Origin: Undaria pinnatifida
Lineage: Eukaryota > Sar > Phaeophyceae > Laminariales > Alariaceae
Length of the DNA stretch: 64,000 nucleotides
NCBI GenBank assembly: GCA_012845835.1
Contig: JABAKD010000002.1
Location: forward strand, 2,761,501 to 2,825,500
Reading direction: 5' to 3'
Shown: positions 11,289 to 21,875 of the stretch, piece after piece
Layout: each line of letters begins with the position of its first letter
How positions within the stretch are numbered: the stretch's first letter is position 1
Notes under the pieces: generated by a model
What the model saw: the letters and a program-made list of their open reading frames with translations, nothing else
Told to the model about the DNA's origin: nothing
Databases searched by the model: none
Made by a program: the position numbers and the translations under genes

Positions 11289-12659
11289 GGCGGCGGGTTC
11301 CTACCTGGATATCGCACCGAGGTTTGGCATTTCACCGTCCACGGTTTTCACCATCATGGGAAAGATCGTCGACGCGATCAACAACACCCGTGAAGTCGGC
11401 CAGTTCTGTCTTTCCGCGGACAGACGAAAAGTGCCGATTTTTTGCCGCGGGATTCGAGGTGAGGGTACGTGTACTATTGATATATCAGCAACCTGTCACA
11501 GCAGCAGTAGTCTATGGCGTGGTTATGCAAGCTGTACGTAAGATATTGAATTCTATAGAGATGGTTTCCGAAGGCAGGCCTGCTTATTTCTTCGTGAGGA
11601 ACCTTGGTTCTGGCGTCCTGATGTGACCCCCTCTGAAGTACGCCTCCCCGGCCCTGTTCTTGTTCGTCCATATGTCAGGCCAAGAGCACCAACGGAATCT
11701 TCGATCATGTTGTGTCTGCCACAGATGATCTGTTGATCGAGATGAAAGCGCCACCTGCAAAGAGCACCTCCCACACCGTATCGTACTTCTCAGGCAGCAA
11801 GACGGGATTCGGCTTTAACGTACATGCGACGTGCGATGCCAACTATCGCTTCTGCAGCGTCTCGATTATCGCTCCGGGGGCTGCCAACGATTGGTCGGCG
11901 TGGACCCCATCTTCTGTGGCAAAGGCAACTATGCGCCTTCCAGACGGGTACCACATCACCGAGTGTGCGGCGTACCCAATCAGCGGCAAGTTGCTCACGC
12001 CGTACCCCGGGAAAAGCTTGCCATAGGACCAGGACACCTTCAACTTCTACCTGAGCCACCTGCGGGTGAAGATCGAACAGTCGTTCGGCATCCTCGTGTC
12101 AACGTGGGGCATTCTGTGGAGGCCCCTCAGTGTAGGGTTCGCAGGCCGGACTGACCTGATCGTCGCCCTCTTCCACCTGTAAAACTTCTGCCGACATGAG
12201 CAAACCAAAGTGGTCGCGTCGGAAGAAGACTACAAGACAGAAAAGGGGCGAATCCTACTGGCGACGGGCGGGGTTCTGCCGCTTGCGTGCAAGAGTGCGG
12301 TCCAACCGGCAGGCCCAGCCGCCAAACCCACGCGAAGCGGCGAAACTCCCACGCGAGCGGCCACCACTTCGCTCTTAGCCTACAACAGACAGTTTCGCCC
12401 GAAGGAGAATATTGTCAGGAACGCCTAGATTACTACGCGTTGTATAATGCGTAGGTAGAGAGTTTGTCGGCATCCGAGCGTTGTACGGCGGGGGCGATTG
12501 TGCGGTACAAGGAGGATGGGAATGGCGTGTGGAGGATGGGAGGTGGGCCGGAGTATAAGCTATTGGAGATGGACGTGATGGTCGTCAACGGGTGAGCGTT
12601 GGGCCAGAAAAAGGACGAGTGTCAACCGTGGTGATGAACGTCTGATGGCATGGCCTTTT

Positions 12660-14340
12660 CAATACTGAGGCGGAGGGGGGGGGGGGGGTTGATTGTTGGA
12701 TTCGACACGTGCATCTGACGGCGTGGTTTTTCTAATTCCAGGTGGTGAGTTCGAAGACAGCTGCCTATACCCCCCCCCCCCTCCCCCAGTTATTATTGTT
12801 TGTCGAGCGTCAGAAACAAAAGCCCCCCGCCCCCTATCGTGGTTTGTATATTATCGTGTAGATAATGGTGTGTTTTATCGTGAGAGCACCCCGGTGCAGC
12901 CGGCCACGGTTTTATTATTTTTAAATAGGAGTGCAGGGTGTTGGCCGTCGAACATCAGAAACGAACCCCCCCCCTTCTCTATTTTTCAAATCCTGCCTGA
13001 CGAAGCAGTGGAGGGTGTAAGTTTGGGGTTTGTCGTGAGAATACCACGGTGTAGATTGCCCCCTTCTTTTTTGTTTGAATAGGGGTGCAGGGAGTTATTT
13101 GTCCATCGTCCGTAACGAACCCATCCCCCGCCCTCGTTTTTTCCCTCCCAGTCTGGTGGAGCAGGGGAGGGTGTAATTTTGTGGCTTATCGTGAGAGTAC
13201 CACGGTGCAGCTGGCACCCGTTTCTTTTTTATAGGAGTCCAGGGTATTGGTTTTGGTCCCCCCCCCCCCCCCCGCCGTTTTTTCCTCCCAGTCCGGTCAA
13301 GCGGTGGAGGGTGTAATTTTGTGGTCTATCGTGAGAGTACCACGGTGCAGCTGGCCCCCGTTTTTTTTGTTTTGAAGAGGAGTCCAGGGTATTGGTCGTG
13401 GATCGTCGGAAACAAAGCCCACCCCTCTCGTTTTTTCCTCCCTGTCTGGTCAAGCAGTAGAGGGTGTAATTTTGTGCTTTATCGGGATAGTAGCACGGTG
13501 CAGCTGGCGCCCCCCTTTTTTTTTAAGAGGAGTCCAGGGTATTGGTTGTCGATCCCCGTCCCCCCCCACCCCGTTTTGTTCCTCCCAGTCTGGTCAAGCA
13601 GTGCAGGGTGTATTTTTGCGGTTTATCGTGATAGTACCACGGTGCAGCTGACGCCCCCCCGCTTTTTTTTTATGAGGAGTCCAGGGTATTGGTTGTCGAT
13701 CTCCCCCCCTCCTCCCATTTTTTTCCCCAGTCTGGTTAAGCAGTGGAGGGTGTAATTTTGTGGTTTATCGTGAGAGTACGCCGGTGCAGCTGCCTTCCCC
13801 TTTTTGTATATATAGCAATTCAAGGTATTGGTTGTCGATCGTCCGAAACGAAGCCCCCCCTTCCATTTTTTTATTTTCAGTCAGATGAAGCAGTGGAGGG
13901 TGTAAGTGTTTCTTTTTTCGTGAGAGTACCCTGGTGCAGCTGGCCCGTTTTTTTTTCAATAAGAGTGCGAGGTTTTGTTTGTCCATCGTCAGAAACGTAG
14001 CCCCCCCTCCCCTACCATTTCCCTCCGCGGGTCCATGGTCATACGACTTCGACCATGCACGATTTCAACCCCCGCCGCGCCCCCCCCCCCCTCCCTGCCC
14101 CTTTCGGTTTCCTCCCAGCCTCATAAACGAATGGAGTGTGTAATGTTACCTTTTGTCGCTGAAGGACCCCGGTAAAGCTGCCTCCTTGATTTTTTATAGG
14201 AGTGCCTGCGATTATCGAGCGTACGAATAGAAAGTGCTCTTTCCCCCAATATGGATGCGCCAGCAGTTTTTTTATACTATGATATATCGAGGGTACATAT
14301 TCGTTTCTTGTAAGAAAGAGGACGCCGGAGAACCTTCCGC
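12660..14340 (+). repeat. Minisatellite array, forward arm (about 9 units of 140-160 bp)
   Basis: Units share GTGGAGGGTGTAATTTTGTG, a TATCGTGAGAGTACCACGGT block, GCAGCTGGC, a C or T homopolymer, AGGAGTCCAGGGTATTGG and CCTCCCAGTC. The GCAGCTGG-like core recurs near 12890, 13050, 13200, 13340, 13494, 13637, 13780, 13928 and 14167. Poly-C and poly-T tracts vary in length between units. Long open frames here are by-products of the repeat. Confidence 0.88.
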
Positions 14341-14879
14341 CTACTCCTTGTTTTCCGTTATTCGTTTGCAACAGAGCAGTAGGTTGCCGAGCTTTTACCT
14401 GTAAGTACCCCTTTACCCGCGTTTTGTGCTACTCGGTTTTTGATGGAGAGCATGGTGTCGGATGCTTGCATAAGTATATTAAGCACGTGAAAATGAATAC
14501 GAGGGGTACTGATGGCGTCACTGGACCTGTTAAAATCTGCGTTTCACAGGATGTGTTTGCGATACGACGACGCATAGTAGTTACTGGAGATCGTAATAAA
14601 CATACTTCCGCGCCACGACGACCCAATCAACGACTTCATTAGGATTATGAGGGCTCCTGCATCGGATTCAGCCACGATATCTTCTGATTGAAACCCACAC
14701 GTGTCCCAAGCTGAAATGCATACGTTCCCGAGGGAAAAAAATATGATACTTGAGGGGCTTATTAGCCGATATATTACTGTGGTTTGATGGGACAACAAAC
14801 CAAGAGATGGAGTACTCTCGCTTGCCAATATCGAATACCCAGTATGCTCTATCAACCTGCACGTAAAAAATAAACACGT

Positions 14880-15600
14880 AGTGAGCTGGGGCCAGCTACA
14901 ACGGGGTACTCTCACAACGAAACTCAAAATTACACCCGCCACTGCTCAAGGAGACTGCGAGGAAAACAACCAGGGGCGAGGGGGGATGGGCTTCTGTTTT
15001 GACGCTCGGCAACAAAATAATCTTTACACCTACAAAAAAAAACAGGGGCCAGCTGCACCGTGGTATGCGCAAGACAAATCTCAAACTTGCACCCTCCACT
15101 GACCAGACTGGGCGGAAAAAAAACGGGGGGGGGGGGGGGGGGACGACGACAACTAATACCCTGGACTCCTACTAAAAAAAAGGGGGGCGGGGCGCCAGCT
15201 GCACCGTGGTACTATCACGATAAAGCGCAAAAATACACCCTCCACTGCTTGGCCAGACTGGGAGGAACAAAACGGGGTGGGGGGGGGGGGGGGATCGACT
15301 ATCCATCCCCTGGACTCCTTTTTAAACAAACCAAAACGGGGCCCAGCTGCACAAGAGTACTCTCACGATAAACCACAAAATTACACCCTCCACTGCTTGA
15401 CCAGACTGGGAGGAACAAAACCGGGTGTTGGGGGGGGGGGGGATCGACAACCAATACCCTGGACTCCTATGAAACATAAATGGGTGCCAGCTGCACCGTG
15501 GTACTCTCACGATAAGCCACAAAGTTTCACCCTCCACTGCTCCACCAGACTCGGAGGAAAAAAAAAGGGGGGAAGGGGGGGGGGTGGGAATCGACAACCA
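14880..15600 (-). repeat. Minisatellite array, inverted arm (about 5 units)
   Basis: The same unit as the 12.7-14.3 kb array on the opposite strand, with cores CCAGCTGCACCGTGGTAC near 14887, 15045, 15191, 15341 and 15485. A roughly 540-bp unrelated spacer (14340-14880) separates the arms, so the transcript or single strand could fold into a long stem. Confidence 0.88.
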
Positions 15601-16007
15601 ATGATTCTCGCCTTGAGCACGACAGGCGGGATTGAAAAAAGGTTCCCCGGTGCTTGTCGGAAACAATCGACTCCAGTACCAGCATACAACGGTGCTTCGA
15701 CCTCCGGGTGTTGATGGAGGACGCATCCTCCGCGACATCTTCCTTCCTGATGACGGCAAGCACATCAGACGCCTTGCACTGATTGCTTCCGTACCCCAAC
15801 GTAATGTTTTCGTCGACAGAGTATGACTTCCCCTTCATAGCCGCGCAAAGCGTAAGAACGACCCCCTCTGGGATAGTTTCTGACTGGACCGGTGTGCTCG
15901 CTTTGACTTGACCTGTGTTCAAAACGTAGCGAGCACCGGGGAAAGGCACAAACTTTAATCTCATGGACGTGTGGCGTAAAATCGGGCTGCGCACTCGAAC
16001 GAGTAGC
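15596..16007 (-). CDS. Candidate exon of a second Harbinger-element protein (unrecognised)
   Basis: On the minus strand a good acceptor, TCTACTGTTTCAG, precedes an open frame from 16007 to past 15600. It includes MRLKFVPFPGARYVL, ETIPEGVVLTLCAAMKGKSY, VDENITLGYGSNQCKASDVL and SKHRCMLVLESIVSD. Composition looks like a globular coding exon, unlike the adjacent minisatellite, into which it runs at its 3' end. Harbinger elements usually carry a second gene (often Myb/SANT-like), divergently oriented, and this position and strand fit. But I see no Myb motif and cannot assign a domain. An upstream exon may lie at about 16.8-17.1 kb on the same strand, where frames are rich in Ser, His and Gly. Confidence 0.4.
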
Positions 16008-17293
16008 CTGAAACAGTAGAGATAAAAAAACTGCGCTATGAAGCAGTATACTGGATTGCATCAGAACTGGAAGCGTATACTGGCAGACTGGACCAGTGCA
16101 ACACACCACCAGAAATATAATACCACCTGGCAATGTATACTGCGCATCCATACGACAATGTTAAGCGGAAGGAGCGCTAACCGATGACTACAGCAGTACC
16201 CAATTATATAATAGTAGACTATACACAAAGCAGTGTATATACTGTATAATGTGCTGTTAAAGTCCTGCGTATACCCATATATACCTAGTATACAGTACTG
16301 CTGTATACTGGTACCTGGTATACTGTACGCGACTTACGTCAAGAACTTGGGAGTTAATATTTTAAGAAAGAGCTTTGTTTAATAAGAAATTACGGCTAAG
16401 CGTTTGTGCTCAGGCAGGAACGCCACCGCAAATACTACCACCTAGTATATGATACCTCGTAGCCTTTAAAATCCTACGCTCAACGTTGAGATCACAATAA
16501 GCCGCGAGCCTGAGCCCAAATAGGAGTTTCTTACCTGCTCTCGCGTACTTCACGATGATGTCCATACAAATACAGCTGTAGTTTGTGTGCCCACTCACAG
16601 ATCACAGCTCTATATATCTTGCTGTACGTGCAAGATTCAAAAATATACGATTTCGTGTAGACTACTGCTGTAGAGTATGTGCAAAATTCAAAATTCAAAA
16701 ATGTACGAACTCGTACGACGAACAAGCTACGTGCAACATTTGAAAATGTTTGAACTTGTATGGACTTGATCCTCACCTTCATCACCATCAGCTGTTGTTG
16801 CTGCTGCTGCTGCTGTCCCGGAGCCCCACCCTCTCAGCACCGGCGTCCAAACACCTACCCTGGCATTCAGCAGCTGCCTCCTTCCCCTGTGTTTGGTGTC
16901 CCATCGAAGTGTTCGTGGGGCTGATGCTGTCTGTGGCCTCGGTGATTGACGCCACATCTACACAAGTGCTTCCCCTTGAAAATCCAGGCAACTTCGTTCG
17001 CACTGGGCCCGTCGTCCTTCCGTCGCTGCTGTCGCCGGATTGCAAGAATCTGCTTGGCCTGGGGCAATTCCTCTGCGGTCTTCCGGGATGTCGTTCATGC
17101 TTGCTGTGTGACGACGCGCGTGACTGCTGGTGTGGGTGGTGGTGGCGGTCTTGCTTTATGGCTCGGCTTTCAAAAATCAGGAAAAAAAAGACAAACAACC
17201 CCGCGCTCGATAATAATGCAGCCGTTTTTTCATGGAAATCCTGGAAAAAAAAGAGGAAATTTAGGAAATTCACGTCTCCGATAAGAACGGCCC
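16008..17293. other. Right part of the Harbinger element, AT-rich plus low-complexity coding-like DNA
   Basis: 16.1-16.75 kb is rich in TATAC and GTAC palindromic motifs. 16750-17373 is open on the plus strand over 207 codons and on the minus strand over 196 codons. Both have biased composition (a CTG run at about 16797-16815) and neither has a recognisable domain. Confidence 0.4.
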
Positions 17294-17296
17294 TAA

Positions 17297-17568
17297 CTGC
17301 TGTTGATGACGTGCTCAACTGCTGGGAACAAAACATAACGGTTTTTGAAGGATCTGATGATGATGATTTTTGATGCATGGGGAGAATATGGTTGGATTGG
17401 GTTTCATGCCAGAGCAGGGGTGAGACGGGACAGAGAAATATACAAAATGAAACGATTTAGAAGCACACACCTAGGACAGGTCATCGACGTACAGCAGCAG
17501 TAGATATTAAAAGGCAAGATCTGTATTCCCGGTCTTGTCGATCTTGTGTCAACCATCAATACATTACA
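17297..17568. other. No recognisable gene
   Basis: Short unassigned stretch between the Harbinger element and the 1.2-kb repeat. Confidence 0.4.
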
Positions 17569-18808
17569 TCTCCGTTCCCCCTTGCCGCCTCGGTAAGGCA
17601 TGCTGCGAAGCATGCCCTAGCAGGCTTGTAGCGAGAGTGGGGGGGTCTTTCTGGCGGGTGTAAGGCCGGACTCACCCTCAAGGAGTGATACCTCCTTGCT
17701 GCTGCGTGTGGCCGCGAGGCTTAGGCGTGGCGGTAGAGTTGGGTCGTACGTGGTGCGTTAGGCATGGTCACCTACGATTCGCGCGTCTTTTTAGGCAGCA
17801 GCGGCGGAGCAGCAATGCTTAATCGGGATACTCGTGCGAGGAGGCAGGCGCCACCACGAGCCACGCTACGGCACAGTCTCCGTTTGCGTGGAGGGAACTG
17901 CGCCGGCAGGAGGCTGGATTCGACGACGAAGGAGGAGGGCGACTGCGCCGTCGACGGGCGGGGAAGAGGCGGATTGAACTCTCCCTGAACGAGAATTTTG
18001 TTTTTCAGATCAGCACCGCAAACTTCGTGGATCATTTTTTAATTGAGTGTGAACGAGAGCAAGTGCGAAGGAGCTGGCCGAGTGAGCTAAGGCGATTAGG
18101 CGGCCATGGAGAACCACAGCAGGAGGACGGCACACGGAGACCCACGACCGGCACGCACATCATCATCATGAGAGCAGCGATCGTCTTTTTTTCAAGGGTT
18201 ATTTTTACGAGGCGCAGTAGTACAACATGTTACTTACGTCTCTGATTTTTGTAGAGTTTGTAGAACAGTTGTATACCCTTCATGGGGAACGACCCGCCGC
18301 AATTTTCAATTTTCAGGTACGGACGTCGTAGCTGCGCGGCAACGTGTCAAATACCTCGGGAAGGAGGGGCGATCATTGATATCTGTACGGTGGTTTTTGG
18401 TTCCATTGCTCTTGTTTCACTGCATGCCCGCGGGTCGTCACTCTGACAGCACTCCAGACAGCAGGCGCGTTCGTCTATACTCACGATTACCGTGCGGTTC
18501 GTACGGTGCAGGCAGCCCAACCGCTGTAGTTTGTAGCCGCGAGTTGGTTAGTTGTGGGGGCGGGGGAACTCTATGCTGTAGTTGAGTGGATACCCGCGGC
18601 CATGTGAGTTCAGTTGGCACATTTGACCTTTTCACTTGTGCGCCTTTTTCCGTATCGTGCGGTTTTAGGCGGGAAAGCGTAGTATTTCCCTGACGAATTT
18701 TGATTTCACTTGGTTTTTCGGATCTTCCTAGGGCTCCAGCACCTTTGTGTGACCACGGACTCTAGATGTTTGACACGAGTTAATGTGAGAAAACAACAAC
18801 AACATTGT
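17569..18808 (+). repeat. 1.2-kb dispersed repeat, copy A
   Basis: Near-full-length match to 21876-23110 (inverted) and 40594-41797 (direct). Shared landmarks include GGTCTTTCTGGCGGGTGTAA at one end and GTGACCACGGACTCTAGAT followed by TGTGAGAAAACAACAACAAC at the other. The (AAC)n tail suggests a retroposon-like 3' end. No protein family is recognised; frames are disrupted differently in each copy. Confidence 0.85.
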
Positions 18809-19204
18809 GAAACTCTCGAGTGTTTCCGTGAGCAGTCCTGGTCATCCGGGCGATATCTCGCGAGCTACAAACCTCCGGCTGGATCGTATAGCCGGAGACC
18901 AAGGACTGAATCTGTGCCATCCGCCTTGCAAGCCCGGAAGTGGCCGATACACCGATGGTGTAACATGGGAAACGGTTGCGCAAGCAGAACACAAGGCGGG
19001 TTTGAGAGGGTTACTCGAAACTTCAAAAAGGTGGAGGCCGGCTTCTTCAAGAGTGGAGACCGGCTGCCTCACGGGTGGAGACGGGCTGCTTCTGGGTGAA
19101 GAAAGATGCACAGTGTCTTCGGTCTGCCTTTCTTGGTGTCGTCATGTCCTCCGATCTCCGAGCTTCTGAAAATCAAACTGTTTTTGAGGGTTTTCACTTT
19201 TCGA
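18809..19204. repeat. Small unassigned segment with three 22-bp tandem units
   Basis: At about 19029-19098, GTGGAGRCCGGCTKC-type units repeat three times. The rest has no recognisable feature. Confidence 0.5.
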
Positions 19205-19800
19205 TTCACGAGCAGACTGGTAAAAAATTCAAAAACGCCGAAAAATAACTAACGGCTGCTGTTGGTGGGCTGCAAACAGGCTTTGCTGCGGGCCAGGGGT
19301 AGGGCCGGTAGAGTCTTCCGCACCTGTGGCGTTGGCGTGGGTAAAGCGCTTGTGGCGCGTTGTGGTTGTGTGTGAGCCACAGCTCGTCGGCCTCCAAAGA
19401 CCGTGATACGAGCCTTGTTTCTGAGTTTGAAAATTGTGTGCCCAGCAAAACTGTTACGTGTTCGTAACAAAGAGCTTAATTTTCGCTGCTTCGGGCACTC
19501 TTGATGACGCGTCAACCTGACTGGCTTAGGCAATCCCGCAGAGCGTCCACCAGGAACCTAGCAGCCTCTTCGGGAGAGTGCTTGAGTGTTGGGGATGCCG
19601 TCTGGTGTGGCCGGGATGCCCTGTGGAAGATGATGTGTGCCTCGACGTGTTGGTGTCCTGGCTGCCAAGTCTATTGTTCAACTTTTTTATACGGGATTCT
19701 ACTATGATTTTTTTCCCTCGCAAACTGGGCCATCACTTCACATTAACCAAGTTAATATTTTCTCGATTTTCCTCCCCCCACAGCCCAAGTTACGATTTTG
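19205..19800 (+). repeat. 590-bp dispersed repeat, copy 2
   Basis: Inverted relative to 4752-5345. The shared open stretch here encodes RASTRNLAASSGECLSV and a later RFSSPHSPSYDF segment (RFSSPHNPSYGF in copy 1). Function unknown. Confidence 0.75.
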
Positions 19801-20099
19801 AATCCTTAATGCAAGTAGCTTATGGGGTACGAGACAAGGCTGTAGAAAATTACCTCGTGATGTTAGCGGTCATCTACACCGAAAAACCCTAGAGGGGGAC
19901 ATGAAATGTACACCCAACAATGTGGCCATGATGTGCGCGATCGTCATGTTGGTGTTTACGCAGGCGCATTGTAAATCGTTGTGACGTATACTAGTTAATA
20001 TTTCATGTTTAATCTTATACTCCATCGCCTCAATACCCTTGGGGGGACACGGTTGTAGGCTTTCACCATAAAAAAAAGCGAGGAAAAGGCAAACGAAGA

Positions 20100-20117
20100 C
20101 AGTTGTTGTTGTTGTGG

Positions 20118-20151
<34 letters not shown>

Positions 20152-21400
20152 CGTTGTTGTTTCTTTTTCCTTCACTAGCATAATCAAGTCCTTGATCACT
20201 AGGGCTGGGTACTGAACCAGTACGTACTGCCAGTAGTACTAGTACTGGCAGTATCCTGATACTGGTAAACCGACCTGCCAGTACACCAGTACATTCGCAT
20301 ATAGACGAAGATCCCAATATACGCCTCAAGAACCAGCGGAAACCCATAGCTTCAGGCTGCCTGCTGAGAGGACGCAAAGAACACATCAACTGATGGACTG
20401 ATGATGGTGATCGACTTGGTTGCTTGCCGTCGTCTTTAGTACTCTTGTCAATCTATAGCTATCAATCTACTTTTTTTCCAATATACGCTGGGTTGAGTAT
20501 GTGTGACATGGAATGAGTGCTATCCATTCCAATTCATGCTTATGCATACGCTACGTCACCCATGATCATGGAGTATATGGGCGTTGCAAAGTTAAAAGAT
20601 TTGTGCTACATTCTACACATCCTCCATGTTGAAAATCGGTACATATTTGGGCGTTGAACTCGAATTTTAGTGCCGTTTTCCCCACAAAAGTGCCTCTGTC
20701 ATATGAGCCAAAATCACTAATTTTTTATGCTCTAGTGAAGCCAAATCGCGTAAAAATTCGCCTCCGGCGGGGCGCCTCCAGCGGGGCCCTCCGGGGGCGC
20801 CTCCGGCGAGGCCCCTTCAACAGCCGGGGGGGGGCGATGGTCGCGGCGCAGCCGCGACCGCGCGGCTTCGCCGCGCCACCAGTATACTGACTGGATCCAG
20901 TATACTGGCTGCTATCGCAGCCAGTATAACTTGTACTGGCGCTGCGCGCCAGTACCCAGCCCTATTGATCACTGAACAGGCTCCAGTCACTACTGTAGAA
21001 ATGAAGCATACCCCAGGGCATAACACAAGCAAACCAAACGGGAACACACATAGTCTAACATATTCGAAGCAGTTAATGCCTCCGGAAAATAAATACTCCG
21101 GAGTAAAAGGAGATGAAATCGGCAGTAAGCCTACGTACGCGCCCGGCCTATACTGGTACATACAATTAAATACATACGTCTCGATACTCGCGTCTGAAAA
21201 CCGACTTGTCAGCATCCCACGCGGAAAAGATTAGTACAAGTAGTACGTATGACTACGCATACGCACGACAGACTCAAATCAATTGGAAAATGAACGAAGA
21301 GAAAAGAAAAGCAAAGAAGAAAGAAAAAGAAAGGAAAGAAAATAAAACCATACAAGCAGATCCTAGGAACTTACTTAAGACAGCATTTGACTCATAGGGG
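20100..21400 (-). repeat. (GTT)n-ended dispersed repeat, copy 1, split by a hAT element
   Basis: Sequence at 20105-20199 plus 20973-21400 aligns with 40020-40590. Both have (GTT)n, then AATCAAGTCC, GGCTCMAGTCACT, TATGCCTCC, ATACGTCTC, a purine-rich AAAGAAAAG tract and CAGAYCCTAGGAACT. The intervening 20200-20964 is the hAT-type insertion. On the minus strand the GTT tract becomes an (AAC)n tail. Confidence 0.75.
20200..20964. mobile_element. 765-bp non-autonomous hAT-type element with 8-bp target duplication
   Basis: The left end TAGGGCTGGGTACTG is matched by the inverted right end CAGTACCCAGCCCTA (one internal difference). It is flanked by TTGATCAC at 20192-20199 and 20965-20972. Eight-base duplications and TAGGG/CAGGG ends are the hAT signature. 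The interior is rich in CCAGTA/TACTGG subterminal motifs and has a GC-rich stretch (20760-20880); no transposase. The related repeat at about 40062-40090 gives an empty site with GTGGTCAC in place of the duplication. Confidence 0.9.
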
Positions 21401-21875
21401 GTATCAAGTGCATCAATGACATTGGAGGAAGAACACAACGTGGCGAAGAAGTCCGGGCGGCTTTAAGAAAGCTTTTTGACGGCCATTAGGAGACCCACAA
21501 ACGCCAAGGCGTTGCGAGTCAAACCCAAACTTCGGTCTGTTGGGCACGACGCCTCCCCTTTCCCTTCGTACGACCTCCCCTTCCCCTCCTCTCCCCTCCC
21601 CTCCCCTCCCTGCCCCGCCCCCCTCCCACGGGCTGACTAGAGTTGCCGACGGTGGATGGCGCTGCCGCGGTGTTTGCGTGTCGTTCTGCAGCTCCCCAGA
21701 TCTCCGCGTCATGTCGTTTCTACATGAATACCGGTGCTCCCTCCGCGACCCGTCTCGCGAAAGTTCTACCGGCAAGTTGCGGAGCCTTTTGCCACCGTTC
21801 GAAGTTCATTTCAATGACCGACACATCCTCCTCCATACGCACGATCGAGTCCTTCTTGTTGTTGTTTGTTGTTTT
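21401..21875. other. No recognisable gene; CCCCT-rich tract
   Basis: Contains a CTCCCCTCC tract at about 21570-21625. The 120-codon minus frame across it is low complexity. Confidence 0.4.

Larger units (their letters stand above)
9683..12428 (+). pseudogene. PIF/Harbinger DDE transposase (broken)
   Basis: Exon 1 (about 9683-10018) ends in EFRENLRRRKAFRRTVRMS and SFVKLRPAIQ, then a GTGAGT donor. Exon 2 (acceptor at 10948, to 11458) reads VEIRLAIGLRMLAAGSYLD and FGISPSTVFTIMGKIVDAIN. That is the helix-turn-helix-like block of Harbinger transposases. Exon 3 (about 11679 on) has STNGIFDHVVSATDDLL with the first catalytic Asp, APGAANDW with the second, CAAYPISGKLLTPYPG, and FNFYLSHLRVKIEQSFGIL with the final Glu region. 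Breaks: TAG at 10978-10980, the MITE at 11021-11288, TAG at 12024-12026, TAA at 12179-12181, and Cys in place of the usual Asp before AAYP. The N-terminus appears frameshifted; ATG 9683 opens a basic start in another frame. The protein would cut and join the element's own ends; it cannot be active as written. Confidence 0.87.
9403..17293 (+). mobile_element. 7.9-kb PIF/Harbinger DNA transposon with TIRs and TAA target duplication
   Basis: The left end reads GGGCCGTTCTTATCGGAGA and the right end is its exact inverted complement (19 bp). Both are flanked by TAA (9400-9402 and 17294-17296), the three-base target duplication typical of PIF/Harbinger. Both ends also carry subterminal TTTCCTAA-type motifs: five CCTAATTTT units at about 9433-9478, and AATTTAGGAAATT near the right end. 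Inside lie a Harbinger-type transposase pseudogene (plus strand), a nested MITE, a 325-bp tandem duplication, a head-to-head minisatellite array and a coding-like minus-strand exon. Superfamily is supported independently by ends and by transposase. Confidence 0.88.

Noticed and set aside
12660-15600. CRISPR-like array
   Set aside because: Units are 140-160 bp, diverged, without short identical repeats and spacers, and lie in a eukaryotic transposon.
12693-15765. Many 60-155-codon frames on both strands
   Set aside because: They follow the period and orientation of the minisatellite units and break at homopolymer tracts; no independent coding signal.
21413-21775. 120-codon minus-strand protein
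   Set aside because: Its core is Gly/Glu/Arg low complexity from a CTCCCCTCC tract.
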